Program-made: the position numbers and the translations under genes
NCBI GenBank assembly: GCA_041648175.1
Contig: JBAZPO010000043.1
Span: 1 to 6,420 of the forward strand
Direction of reading: 5' to 3'
Source of the DNA: Desulfobaccales bacterium
GTDB taxonomy: Bacteria > Desulfobacterota > Desulfobaccia > Desulfobaccales > 0-14-0-80-60-11
Length of the DNA: 6,420 nucleotides
In this document: one piece after another, positions 1 through 5,534 of the stretch
Layout of the letters: each line of letters opens with the position of its first letter
Position numbering within the stretch: position 1 is the stretch's first letter
The notes under the pieces: model-generated
The model's database searches: none
Seen by the model: the letters and a program-made list of their open reading frames with translations, nothing else
Told to the model about the DNA's origin: nothing

Positions 1-36
1 TTTATCCAGCTTAAGGTTCATCTTACTGATAATCCT

Positions 37-780
37 TTGCTTTTTAACCGGAAAGCGGAAACCGCAAACCGGAAACGGTATTGCCGGATCGGTCTCACGG
101 TAATGGCAATGATATTGCTGGGAGTTTTAGCGCCGGCGGGGAGCCGACCCGGGGCCGCAGCCAAGGGCGCGCCCGTGCTGGCGGCGCCGCAGACCGTGCA
201 TGATTTCGGCGAAATCACCGAAGATCAACCGCTGACCCACGCCTTCCTGGTGCAGAATACCGGCAACGCGCCTCTGCAGATTCTGGATATCGATCCGGAC
301 TGCAAGTGCACCGCGGCCCATTTTGATAAAAAGATCCCCCCCGGCGGCCAGGGAAAGATCACCCTGACCATCGAGCCGTATTCGGTGATGCGCCAGTTCA
401 AAAAAAATACCCGGGTGGTCACCAATGATCCGGAGCGCCCGGAGATAACCCTGACCCTCCAGGGGGTGGCCAAGCCCATCATTGAAATCAAACCCACCCA
501 TATCGTGCGCCTTCAAGGGACCCCCCAAGACCACCCTAAGTTTCAGGTGCGCTTCACCTCCAATCTCCTGACGCCCTGGGAGATCACCGAATACCGCACC
601 AATATGGCCATGAGCGACGTGGAAATCGAGGTCAAACCGGAGCAGCCGGGGAAGGTCTATGTGGTGGAGGTCCGCAATAAGCGCCGGGAGCCGGGAAAAT
701 ATACGGGAGTCATCGAGCTGATGACCACTTCGGCCAAGAGGCCCCGTTTGATGTTGCGGGTGTTTGGGGATATTCGGTAG
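37..780 (+). CDS. Exported DUF1573 (Ig-like) domain protein
   Basis: Predicted exported protein of unknown function, 247 residues from a TTG at 37. The reading frame has no stop back to base 1, so the true start may lie outside the window; an in-frame ATG at 103 is the other option. No convincing Shine-Dalgarno precedes either. Residues 12-36 look like a signal peptide: basic RKRYCR, then a hydrophobic run around MAMILLGVL. This favours a start upstream of 103, since the ATG start would lose the basic n-region. Residues about 50-145 match DUF1573: the HDFGEI opening, FLVQNTGNAPL, then DCKCT (C89, C91) and VVTNDPERPEITLTLQG, a pattern shared with ASH/Hydin-like immunoglobulin folds. Residues 146-247 form a second beta-rich region ending with a conserved-looking YTGVIEL. 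The family is common in Bacteroidetes, Planctomycetes and deltaproteobacteria, without a settled role. The CxC pair could bind metal or form a disulfide (inference). A heptamer array starts at the stop codon. Confidence 0.85.
   Translation: MLFNRKAETANRKRYCRIGLTVMAMILLGVLAPAGSRPGAAAKGAPVLAAPQTVHDFGEITEDQPLTHAFLVQNTGNAPLQILDIDPDCKCTAAHFDKKIPPGGQGKITLTIEPYSVMRQFKKNTRVVTNDPERPEITLTLQGVAKPIIEIKPTHIVRLQGTPQDHPKFQVRFTSNLLTPWEITEYRTNMAMSDVEIEVKPEQPGKVYVVEVRNKRREPGKYTGVIELMTTSAKRPRLMLRVFGDIR
49..76 (+). repeat. Heptamer array, unit CGGAAAC x4
   Basis: Four uninterrupted 7-nt units: CGGAAAG, CGGAAAC, CGCAAAC, CGGAAAC. They overlap the N-terminal codons of the DUF1573 reading frame and would encode the basic stretch before the signal peptide if translation starts at 37 or upstream. 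Units with a GAAAC core recur at 3877-3904. Four units are 28 nt, not a multiple of three, so gain or loss of one unit would shift the frame. Confidence 0.8.
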
Positions 781-781
781 C

Positions 782-844
782 AGTGAGCAGTAAGCGGTGA
801 GCAGTGAGCAGTGAGCAGTGAGCGGTTCAAGATTCAAGGTTCAA
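782..844 (+). repeat. Composite heptamer array (AGTGAGC-type, then GGTTCAA-type)
   Basis: Nine contiguous 7-nt units in one unbroken phase. The first six are variants of AGTGAGC (AGTGAGC, AGTAAGC, GGTGAGC, then three AGTGAGC). The next three are variants of GGTTCAA (GGTTCAA, GATTCAA, GGTTCAA). The array starts two bases after the DUF1573 stop codon, and 775-781 (CGGTAGC) resembles a further unit covering that stop. It ends two bases before the left inverted repeat of the IS1182 element. Confidence 0.9.
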
Positions 845-845
845 A

Positions 846-867
846 GTTGATGGCCTGGTAAAAAGTC
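846..867 (+). repeat. IS1182 left terminal inverted repeat (IRL)
   Basis: Reads GTTGATGG, four less conserved bases, then GTAAAAAGTC. It matches the reverse complement of 2728-2749 at 19 of 22 positions; mismatches are confined to three of the four central bases. It overlaps the transposase stop codon (866-868). Confidence 0.85.
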
Positions 868-881
868 AGGCGGCCATTTTT
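850..881 (+). terminator. Probable intrinsic terminator at the IS left end
   Basis: On the plus strand ATGGCC (850-855) pairs with GGCCAT (872-877). The adjoining TG/CA can pair inside with a 3-nt bulge, and the stem runs into a TTTTT tract (877-881). It would end transcripts coming from the DUF1573 gene and stop them from running antisense into the transposase, a common arrangement at IS ends. The bulged stem and wide loop make the call moderate. Confidence 0.45.
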
Positions 882-2617
882 AATTCGACTGGGCCGTGGT
901 AGGCATGCGGGATCAAAAAACCGAAGATCACGGTTCCCAGCGAGATAATTTGCTCTTTGACACGAGAAAATAGCCCAGATAAGCGCCCTGGGGACCCCGA
1001 GACGGGGTTGCCGGCCCGGCTTCTGGCCCGGCGCACCGCGGTGGCCCGGAAGAGGTTCACGCCCACGGCCTTTAAGGTGACGCAGACGCGTACGGCCTTA
1101 AGCCCCCGGACCCGCAGGCGCTTGACCCCGGTGCGCCGGTCATATTCGGACATCGCGCCCTCGATGCCGGCCCGCCAACGGTAGCGGCAACGAAACTCGG
1201 CGCTCTGCTGGTAGGCCCGCCGCGCCGCTACACGCCCCGCCTTCTCAGCGTAGCGTAGATAATGGTATTTCTTCCCCGGCTGGACCGGGCAGTGGGGACC
1301 TTGGGGACAGGCGGCGCACCGTGCGGACGAAAACGCGACCCGGTAACGGTGCTTGCGGTATTTGTCGAACAGCGGCGTCTCGCACTGCGGGCAGGCCAGG
1401 ACCCGGCCTCCGGGCGACATCTGAAAGTCCGCCAGCGACAGGCCCGCGGCTGGGGGCAGCCCCGGCAGGGGTGCCACCACCTCCACCTCCAGGGCCGCGG
1501 CTTGCCGGCAATTGTCGTCGCTGCCATAGGCGGTGTCCGCCAGGACCTCCTGGGGACCCAGCTTCCGGGCCTGGGTATCGGTAAGGGCCGGCAGCAAGGC
1601 CCGGCTGTCACTCTCGAAGGCCGGAGCCACCGCCACGTGGGTAATCAGATTGAGGGTTTGGGCCTTGACCTTCGGGTTTTCCGAGTCACAGTAAGTCTCC
1701 ATCACCTGGGCCTGGTAGCCTTGCCCCTTGTGGCCGCTGTAACCGGCCTCCGGGTCCGAAGGATTTTGCAACGACTGGCAGGATACCTCCCGGGGCGACT
1801 TGACGGTGACCTCGGACGGGGCGTCCACCCCGGCGGCCTTCACCTCACAATGGTCGTCTAAGGCTCGCTGCAGCAGGCGATAGCTTGGCATGTCGCTGAC
1901 TTGGGGATGCGCCGCGAATCCCTGCACCAGGTCAAAGCCCTCCTGAGCTACGGCAGCCAGGGTCCGGGCCGCGGCCGACGGCTTCACCTGGGAAAAGCAG
2001 GCCAGCGCTTTCTTGGTTTCATAGCGGGCCACCAATTCCGGCTCCAGGCCGGCATAGAGGTCGGGGTGTCGCCGTTTGAGGTTGACCAGGAGGCGGTTGA
2101 TACATCTAGTCAAGATTCCCAGGCGGCCCAGCTTGCGCATGTTCGACCGGAGGTGCACCGAATCCAGGCGCTGCTTGGTGGTATCCACCGCAAAGACCTG
2201 AGCCAGCTTATGGGTGACCTGCTGAAACAAAACCGTATCCAACTCCTGGTCCGTGACCTTTTTGCGCATGCTCCACAAGGTCTTGGGACACATATACTTG
2301 GCGGCGTCGCTCTCCGAGGGAATATCCAGGGCGTAGTGCCATTGCTGGTTGAAGGCCAGTTGGTTGACCGTCTCCAGGTCCGTCAGATCGTGCATCTGCT
2401 GGAGCACCAGGACCCCCAGGACGGTGTGCAACTCCTTGGCGGGACGGCCAAAATCCGCCCGGAAGTGGAGGGCCAGTTGCTCCACCGGCAACTCCGAGAG
2501 GATTTCCCGGCGGAATAAGCCGGCCCAGGAGTTCTCCAATAACTGGCGGCGTTTGGGACCTAAATCCCCCCACGGGTCGATTAAGGGAGCTTGTCGGGAA
2601 TGGCGCGGACGAATCAT
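866..2617 (-). CDS. IS1182-family DDE transposase
   Basis: Catalyses cut-and-paste or copy-type movement of the surrounding element using an RNase H-like DDE active site. It has 583 residues, full length for the family. The N-terminal region (about 15-150) is the DUF772-like domain typical of IS5/IS1182 transposases, with FRADFGRPAKELHTVLGVLVL. Candidate catalytic residues are D152 (QRLDSVHL), D361 (VLADTAYGSDDN) and E486 (RAGIEGAMSEYDRRTGVKR), the last in the usual C-terminal signature followed by RLRVRGLKAV. Cysteines at 409, 412, 434, 437 and 443 resemble the small zinc-ribbon-like insert seen between the second D and the E in this group. The start ATG at 2617 is preceded by GGAAAGAG, a modest ribosome binding site placed very close. 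No frameshift or stop interrupts it. The family assignment is recognition of motifs; it was not searched. Confidence 0.93.
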   Translation of the reverse strand: MIRPRHSRQAPLIDPWGDLGPKRRQLLENSWAGLFRREILSELPVEQLALHFRADFGRPAKELHTVLGVLVLQQMHDLTDLETVNQLAFNQQWHYALDIPSESDAAKYMCPKTLWSMRKKVTDQELDTVLFQQVTHKLAQVFAVDTTKQRLDSVHLRSNMRKLGRLGILTRCINRLLVNLKRRHPDLYAGLEPELVARYETKKALACFSQVKPSAAARTLAAVAQEGFDLVQGFAAHPQVSDMPSYRLLQRALDDHCEVKAAGVDAPSEVTVKSPREVSCQSLQNPSDPEAGYSGHKGQGYQAQVMETYCDSENPKVKAQTLNLITHVAVAPAFESDSRALLPALTDTQARKLGPQEVLADTAYGSDDNCRQAAALEVEVVAPLPGLPPAAGLSLADFQMSPGGRVLACPQCETPLFDKYRKHRYRVAFSSARCAACPQGPHCPVQPGKKYHYLRYAEKAGRVAARRAYQQSAEFRCRYRWRAGIEGAMSEYDRRTGVKRLRVRGLKAVRVCVTLKAVGVNLFRATAVRRARSRAGNPVSGSPGRLSGLFSRVKEQIISLGTVIFGFLIPHAYHGPVELKMAA

Positions 2618-2650
2618 CTCTTTCCGATTAACCTATTGAATTTTCACTGA

Positions 2651-2679
2651 ATTATGCCATAAAAAGCGGAGCCCGACAA
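2651..2679 (-). promoter_or_regulatory. Candidate sigma-70 promoter of the transposase
   Basis: On the minus strand a -35-like TTGTCG (2679-2674) lies 17 bp from a -10-like CATAAT (2656-2651), about 34 bp before the transposase ATG. The region is AT-rich and lies inside the IS. Match quality is fair, not strong. Confidence 0.45.
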
Positions 2680-2727
2680 GATAAAATTACCATAATCTTA
2701 AATTATTTTAGATAATTGACCAAAAAA

Positions 2728-2749
2728 GACTTTTTACGAATCCATCAAC
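2728..2749 (-). repeat. IS1182 right terminal inverted repeat (IRR)
   Basis: The reverse complement reads GTTGATGG, four variable bases, GTAAAAAGTC, matching IRL at 19 of 22 positions. Similarity to the left side continues outward into the flanking heptamers rather than stopping at the element edge. Confidence 0.85.
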
Positions 2750-2774
2750 CTTGAACTTTGAACTTTTCAGGACA
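2749..2774 (+). repeat. Heptamer array CTTTGAA x2 with CTTTTCAGGACA tail
   Basis: Units CCTTGAA and CTTTGAA followed by CTTTTCAGGACA. The same tail ends the arrays at 3877-3916 and, with small changes, 3980-4019. Its orientation is opposite to the GGTTCAA units on the other side of the IS. TTGAAC (2751-2756) and TAATAT (2776-2781) could be a poor promoter with 19-bp spacing for the methyltransferase gene (weak inference). Confidence 0.75.
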
Positions 2775-2801
2775 AGTAATATACCCGACTGCAGGCAAAA
2801 G

Positions 2802-3590
2802 ATGACCGTCCCCCCTACCCTTCCCACCGTGGCCCCGGACTGGTGGCGCACCCTGTTCGACGACCTCTATCTCCGCACCGACGCCCGCAGCGTCCTGGAT
2901 GAAGATTTGACCCGGCGGGAGGTGGACGGCCTCCTGGAAGTCCTGGACCTGCGGCCCGGCGCGGCTATTTTGGACCTGTGCGGCGGCCACGGGCGCCACG
3001 CCCTGGAGTTGGCCCGGCGGGGCTATGGGCCGGCCTTCGTTCTGGATTTTTCCCTCACCCTGGTATCCCTGGGACAGGCACTGGCCCGGGAACAGGGTCT
3101 GCCCGTGGCCTTTATCCGGGCCGACGCCCGCTGCAGCCCCCTGGCGTCCCAATCCTTCCGGGTGGTCCTATGCCTGGCCAACTCCTTCGGCTACGGCCCC
3201 ACCCGGGGAGATGACCTGCAAATCCTGCAAGAGGCCCGGCGGCTGCTGCAATCCGGGGGACGGTTCTTTATAGAGGTGGCTGACCCGGATTACGTGCGGG
3301 AACACCTGCCGCCCCAATCCTGGCACGAGGCCGGGGAACTGGTGGTCTGCCGGCGGCGCTGGCTGACGGAGGAATACCTGGTGTGCCGGGAAATGGTGCT
3401 GTCTTGCAACCGGGGGCTGGTGCGGGATCAAGCCTATAAGGTGAGATTGTATAGCGCCGACGATTTACGTCAATGCCTGGAAGATGCGGGGTTTTCCCAG
3501 ATTACGGTAGCCGGAGCGCCGGACTTTTACGCCCGCCCCGGGGACTACGGCGCCCTCAACCGCCGCCTGGCCGCGACGGCGTGGAAGTAA
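2802..3590 (+). CDS. Class I SAM-dependent methyltransferase
   Basis: Transfers a methyl group from S-adenosylmethionine to an unidentified acceptor; probably cytoplasmic, since no signal peptide or membrane segment is seen. It has 262 residues from the ATG at 2802. A TTG at 2751 would add 17 residues encoded by a heptamer repeat and is unlikely; AGG about 7 nt before the ATG is a weak ribosome binding site. The Rossmann core starts near residue 50. Motif I is ILDLCGGHGRHA (56-67), the acidic end of the second strand is D82 in VLDFS, RADARCSPL (107-115) is the usual motif III region, LCLANSFGYG (123-132) follows strand 4, and RLLQSGGRFFIEV (147-159) is the post-core helix and strand 5. The N-terminal WWRTLFDDLYLRTDAR and the C-terminal YSADDLRQCLEDAGF resemble small-molecule methyltransferases of the Methyltransf_11/25 type. 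The gene stands alone, just downstream of the IS, so context gives no substrate. Confidence 0.88.
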   Translation: MTVPPTLPTVAPDWWRTLFDDLYLRTDARSVLDEDLTRREVDGLLEVLDLRPGAAILDLCGGHGRHALELARRGYGPAFVLDFSLTLVSLGQALAREQGLPVAFIRADARCSPLASQSFRVVLCLANSFGYGPTRGDDLQILQEARRLLQSGGRFFIEVADPDYVREHLPPQSWHEAGELVVCRRRWLTEEYLVCREMVLSCNRGLVRDQAYKVRLYSADDLRQCLEDAGFSQITVAGAPDFYARPGDYGALNRRLAATAWK

Positions 3591-3599
3591 GGCGCGCAC

Positions 3600-3619
3600 G
3601 GAGGCCCGCCGCCTCCTTT
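3600..3619 (+). terminator. Weak possible terminator after the methyltransferase gene
   Basis: GGAGGC (3600-3605) pairs with GCCTCC (3611-3616) across a 5-nt loop, followed by only TTT. It lies 10 bp past the stop codon, the right place for a terminator, but the T tract is short. Confidence 0.35.
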
Positions 3620-3784
3620 AGTCCTTCTTGTGCTTTGCAGTCGTTCATATTCCTGCGGAACACCCGAAACTATGGATTCAAGTTTCGCACCCCAATAAAC
3701 CTTGGATATCGGCAATAGTCACGGCCTTTCGGCATTTCCAGGGCGAAACCCGATCATGTAAACCAGGCGCCCTCGCCTGCTCAA

Positions 3785-3806
3785 GCACAGGCTGGAAAGC
3801 CTGTGC
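3785..3806 (+). repeat. REP-like hairpin, divergent member
   Basis: A perfect 9-bp stem GCACAGGCT/AGCCTGTGC with a GGAA loop. The first six stem bases fit the family pattern (G-N-A-Y-M-G), and the others differ with compensating changes on the other arm. It lacks the GTAG/GTGG foot. It stands 7 nt before the next hairpin, like the pair at 5940-5992. AGCCTGTGCC recurs at 3926-3936 without a hairpin. Confidence 0.6.
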
Positions 3807-3813
3807 CGCCAAA

Positions 3814-3841
3814 GAACAGCCGAGGGCGGCTGTTCCACATT
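3814..3841 (-). repeat. REP-like hairpin, copy 1
   Basis: A perfect 9-bp stem GAACAGCCG/CGGCTGTTC with an AGGG loop (3814-3835), followed by CACATTT. On the minus strand this reads ATGTG then the hairpin, giving a GTGG foot at its 5' side. The same loop and tail recur at 4773 and 5971 with different but still complementary stem bases. Confidence 0.75.
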
Positions 3842-3876
3842 TTTCCTTTTTTGGGTAGAAACGTTACACCGAAAAA

Positions 3877-3916
3877 TTCGAAACTTGAAACTTGAAACTC
3901 GAAACTTTTCAGGACA
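3877..3916 (+). repeat. Heptamer array CTTGAAA with CTTTTCAGGACA tail
   Basis: Units TTCGAAA, CTTGAAA, CTTGAAA and CTCGAAA in phase, followed by CTTTTCAGGACA, the same tail as at 2763-2774. The unit is related to, but not the same as, the CTTTGAA unit of the neighbouring arrays. Confidence 0.85.
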
Positions 3917-3979
3917 GTCGTTCATGAGCCTGTGCCCCACCCGTAAATTATGAAAAGTTCCTGATGGGCATACTCCTAA

Positions 3980-4019
3980 CTTTGAACTTTGAACCTTGAA
4001 CTTTGAACTTTTCGGAACA
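3980..4019 (+). repeat. Heptamer array CTTTGAA x4 with CTTTTCGGAACA tail
   Basis: Units CTTTGAA, CTTTGAA, CCTTGAA and CTTTGAA in phase, then CTTTTCGGAACA, a two-base variant of the tail at 2763 and 3905. It lies 16 bp past the stop codon of the minus-strand hemerythrin gene. Confidence 0.85.
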
Positions 4020-4035
4020 GAGGTCTTCATTCATC

Positions 4036-4746
4036 CTAAATCTTCGGGGTAAACTGGGAAAAATCGTAAATCCCCAGTTCCTTTTCCAGCGCCGCCACTT
4101 CCTCCACCAGCTTTTCAAAGCCGTCGGCGCCGAACCTGGCGGCGTCGGCGTCCCGGAATTTTTTGCCCAGGACCGCGAATTCTTTGGGGGCCATGACCGT
4201 GCGCACTAAGGGGAACAGGACGGTATCCTCCTGCGCGGCATGGGGGCGGTAGAGCCGGGTGAACAGGCGCAGGTAGGCCGCGGCCTGGATCCGGTGCACC
4301 AGCTTGCGCATGGCCGGAGGATTGGCCTGGGCCTTGAGGAAATCCATGACCTGGCCCCCCGCGACATGCTGCTCCTTGAGAATCTTCACCAGGGCTACAT
4401 GCTTTCCGGCCTGTTCAAACCGGGGAAACAAGTGTTCTTCCTCCAGCTTTTCATGGTATTCCAGCACAAACCGGCGAATCAGGTCCAGGGACCCGGTTAA
4501 GACCGGCAGGGGAAAGTCTCGGTCGGATTTCAACCGGGTCCCCATCTCGTCCAACACCAGCAGAGCGCGTTGGAGCACCCCGTGGTCCCGCTGGAGGGCT
4601 TCCGTGGCGGTGACATCGGCCCGGTCTTCCTTGCCGCCGCAGCCCGACAGAGTTGTAGAGCCAAGCAGGGCCACCGCGCCCAGGAGGGTTCCTCCCTGAA
4701 CGAGAAAATTGCGCCGGGAGATGATAGGTTCGGTTTGATTTTTCAT
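4036..4746 (-). CDS. Tat-exported hemerythrin (HHE) domain lipoprotein
   Basis: Predicted di-iron protein on the outer face of the cytoplasmic membrane or in the periplasm, likely binding O2, NO or another small ligand; the role is inferred from the fold. It has 236 residues. The N-terminus has a twin-arginine motif, SRRNFL (10-15), a hydrophobic stretch GTLLGAVALLG, and a lipobox LSGC with Cys36 as the probable lipidated residue. The four-helix hemerythrin region is about 48-185: H55 (LQRDHGVL), H98 and E102 in YHEKLEEEHLF, H105, H127 (KEQHVAGG), and H169 with E173 in RPHAAQEDTVLFP. This gives the five histidines and two carboxylates expected for a di-iron site. An extra helical tail follows (190-236). 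The ATG at 4746 has AAAGGAAG 5-6 nt upstream. A REP-like hairpin and a 14-bp palindrome lie just upstream. The gene is single; no partner electron-transfer gene is present. Confidence 0.88.
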   Translation of the reverse strand: MKNQTEPIISRRNFLVQGGTLLGAVALLGSTTLSGCGGKEDRADVTATEALQRDHGVLQRALLVLDEMGTRLKSDRDFPLPVLTGSLDLIRRFVLEYHEKLEEEHLFPRFEQAGKHVALVKILKEQHVAGGQVMDFLKAQANPPAMRKLVHRIQAAAYLRLFTRLYRPHAAQEDTVLFPLVRTVMAPKEFAVLGKKFRDADAARFGADGFEKLVEEVAALEKELGIYDFSQFTPKI

Positions 4747-4772
4747 TGTGACTTCCTTTGGGACAAAGACCT

Positions 4773-4800
4773 GAATAGCCGAGGGCGGCTATTCCACATT
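4773..4800 (-). repeat. REP-like hairpin, copy 2, upstream of the hemerythrin gene
   Basis: A perfect 9-bp stem GAATAGCCG/CGGCTATTC with an AGGG loop (4773-4794), followed by CACATTT. Compared with copy 1, a C-G pair has become T-A on both arms. It ends 26 bp before the hemerythrin start codon, so it is probably within the 5' untranslated region of that mRNA and could affect translation or transcription. Confidence 0.75.
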
Positions 4801-4808
4801 TTTTTAGA

Positions 4809-4822
4809 AATAGCGAGCTATT
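4809..4822. promoter_or_regulatory. Perfect palindrome AATAGC-GA-GCTATT
   Basis: A 14-bp palindrome with 6-bp arms, 15 bp beyond the REP-like hairpin on the upstream side of the hemerythrin gene. The arms are the same six bases as the outer stem of copy 2, so it may be an operator or a remnant of a neighbouring repeat. No clear promoter was found around it. Confidence 0.35.
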
Positions 4823-5010
4823 GAGGTAACAAGGCCCGTCAAAACCCGATGATGAATACTGCCGGATTTATTACCATAGCCTGACAGCCGGTGCCACCAG
4901 AATTAGGGAACAAACCCGATATTTTATGACCTGGAATTACTGGGCGGATGCGAAGATTATGGCCCTTAAGCCCTTCTTTTTGGATTTTGAACAGAAAAAA
5001 CCCGTATGCC
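4823..5010. other. Intergenic region, nothing recognised
   Basis: AT-richer DNA between the hemerythrin gene and the terminator of the next gene. It probably contains the hemerythrin promoter (TTGACG around 4838-4843 on the minus strand), but no -10 box at suitable spacing was convincing. The 62-codon minus-strand frame across it starts inside the terminator and is not supported. Confidence 0.4.
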
Positions 5011-5044
5011 ATAAAAAAAACCCCCAAAGCAACCTTTGGGGGTT
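5011..5044 (-). terminator. Intrinsic terminator of the small secreted-protein gene
   Basis: On the minus strand an 11-bp perfect stem (AACCCCCAAAG pairing with CTTTGGGGGTT) has a 4-nt loop and runs into eight T residues before A. It lies 67 bp past the stop codon of the 5111-5446 gene. The plus-strand side has A rather than T after the stem, so the terminator acts on minus-strand transcripts only. Confidence 0.92.
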
Positions 5045-5110
5045 AAAAAATCTGTTAAAGGCGCACCTCCCCTCTCGGGAAGGCGACCACCACCGGATCA
5101 GACCGGCAGG

Positions 5111-5446
5111 TTACTGCTGTTCCGGACTTACCGGCAAGGCAGGAAGCACCGGCGCCGACTTCTCATATTTCATTCCGAAGGCCCGGGTCTCGAAGGCCTT
5201 GGGATTGAAGGCCCGGGTCAGTTCCACCTCTTCCGGGGTCAAGATGCGAACGATGCCGAATTGATCCACGATGGCAAACCGCTCACCCTTGGCCAAGCAA
5301 GAGGCCACCGTCTCTTCCCCCTTGAGTTCCTTTTTGGAGACGCACAGCAACTTGGCGCCGCCTTTGGCTTGCCCCAGGGCGATGGACGAGACGAAAAATA
5401 CCATGGCCAGCGCCACCACCAACCCTACTACCAGTTTTGAACGCAT
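5111..5446 (-). CDS. Small secreted protein of unknown function
   Basis: Not recognised. It has 111 residues and a clear signal peptide: MRSK, then a hydrophobic run of about 20 residues, with likely cleavage after SIALG (near residue 25). The mature part is about 86 residues with two cysteines (C35, C50) that could form a disulfide, a central FAIVDQFGIVRILTPEEVE that looks like a short beta hairpin and helix, and a duplicated TRAF motif (TRAFNPKAFETRAFG, 77-91). The C-terminus is proline-rich. The gene has all the signals of an independent, well-expressed unit: a sigma-70-like promoter, an ideal ribosome binding site (AAGGAGG, 7 nt before the ATG) and a strong intrinsic terminator. The product probably acts in the periplasm or outside the cell; no function is assigned. 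Confidence 0.82.
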   Translation of the reverse strand: MRSKLVVGLVVALAMVFFVSSIALGQAKGGAKLLCVSKKELKGEETVASCLAKGERFAIVDQFGIVRILTPEEVELTRAFNPKAFETRAFGMKYEKSAPVLPALPVSPEQQ

Positions 5447-5460
5447 GCTCCTTCCTCCTT
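5447..5460 (-). promoter_or_regulatory. Strong ribosome binding site
   Basis: On the minus strand AAGGAGG ends 7 nt before the ATG at 5446, a near-perfect Shine-Dalgarno at optimal spacing; a second AAGGAG sits closer. It fixes the start codon and is much stronger than those of the other genes here. Confidence 0.9.
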
Positions 5461-5534
5461 TTTAAAGGTTTTACCCGGCTTTCCCCCCCCAGCGGAGTAA
5501 TCAGAAAAAGCCGCCAAAACTCCTTTCTGCGGCT

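Larger units (their letters stand above)
846..2749 (-). mobile_element. IS1182-family insertion sequence, complete
   Basis: An element of about 1.9 kb bounded by imperfect inverted repeats (846-867 and 2728-2749) that enclose one intact DDE transposase on the minus strand. Size, single-ORF layout and transposase type fit the IS1182 family. The transposase stop codon overlaps the left inverted repeat, so coding fills the left end. The right end has about 110 bp of AT-rich non-coding DNA carrying the likely transposase promoter. No direct target duplication is visible. Instead both flanks are heptamer repeats in opposite orientation, so the flanking DNA is itself an extended inverted repeat and the exact outer boundary is uncertain by a few bases. 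It looks intact and potentially active. Confidence 0.85.
3617..4035. other. Gene-free repeat region
   Basis: No credible coding sequence. The region holds two tandem 22-nt hairpins (3785-3835) and two heptamer arrays (3877-3916, 3980-4019), listed separately. The stretch 3620-3780 shows no recognisable structure. Reading frames that cross it on either strand are built from repeat sequence and lack domain character. Confidence 0.7.

Noticed and set aside
127..837. 236-codon minus-strand frame opposite DUF1573
   Set aside because: Antisense shadow of a gene with recognisable domain. Its start lies in the AGTGAGC heptamers, giving the repetitive LTAHCSLLTAYCSLL.
782..844. CRISPR array
   Set aside because: Tandem 7-nt units without spacers, and no cas genes in the window.
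1901..2518. 205-codon plus-strand frame inside the IS
   Set aside because: Shadow of the transposase, which has full family motifs on the other strand. Long antisense frames are expected in GC-rich DNA.
3638..3925. 11-nt direct repeat CAGTCGTTCAT (3638-3648 and 3915-3925) as a target duplication
   Set aside because: An 11-nt match is expected by chance in a window of this size, and there are no terminal inverted repeats inside.
3719..4030. 103-codon minus-strand reading frame
   Set aside because: Its N-terminal third is translated heptamer repeat (KFKVQSSKL, FRVSSFKFR) and the rest crosses the two hairpins. It has no domain character or ribosome binding site.
3744..4920. AAACCCGAT occurring three times (near 3745, 4843, 4912)
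   Set aside because: Only nine bases, no shared flanks, no consistent position relative to genes.
4839..5027. 62-codon minus-strand frame
   Set aside because: Begins within the intrinsic terminator and has no ribosome binding site or similarity to any family I know.
5505..5534. Attenuator-like hairpin (AGCCGC/GCGGCT then TTTT on the minus strand) upstream of the small secreted-protein gene
   Set aside because: The predicted start site near 5528 leaves the first arm untranscribed, and the 14-nt loop is wide.
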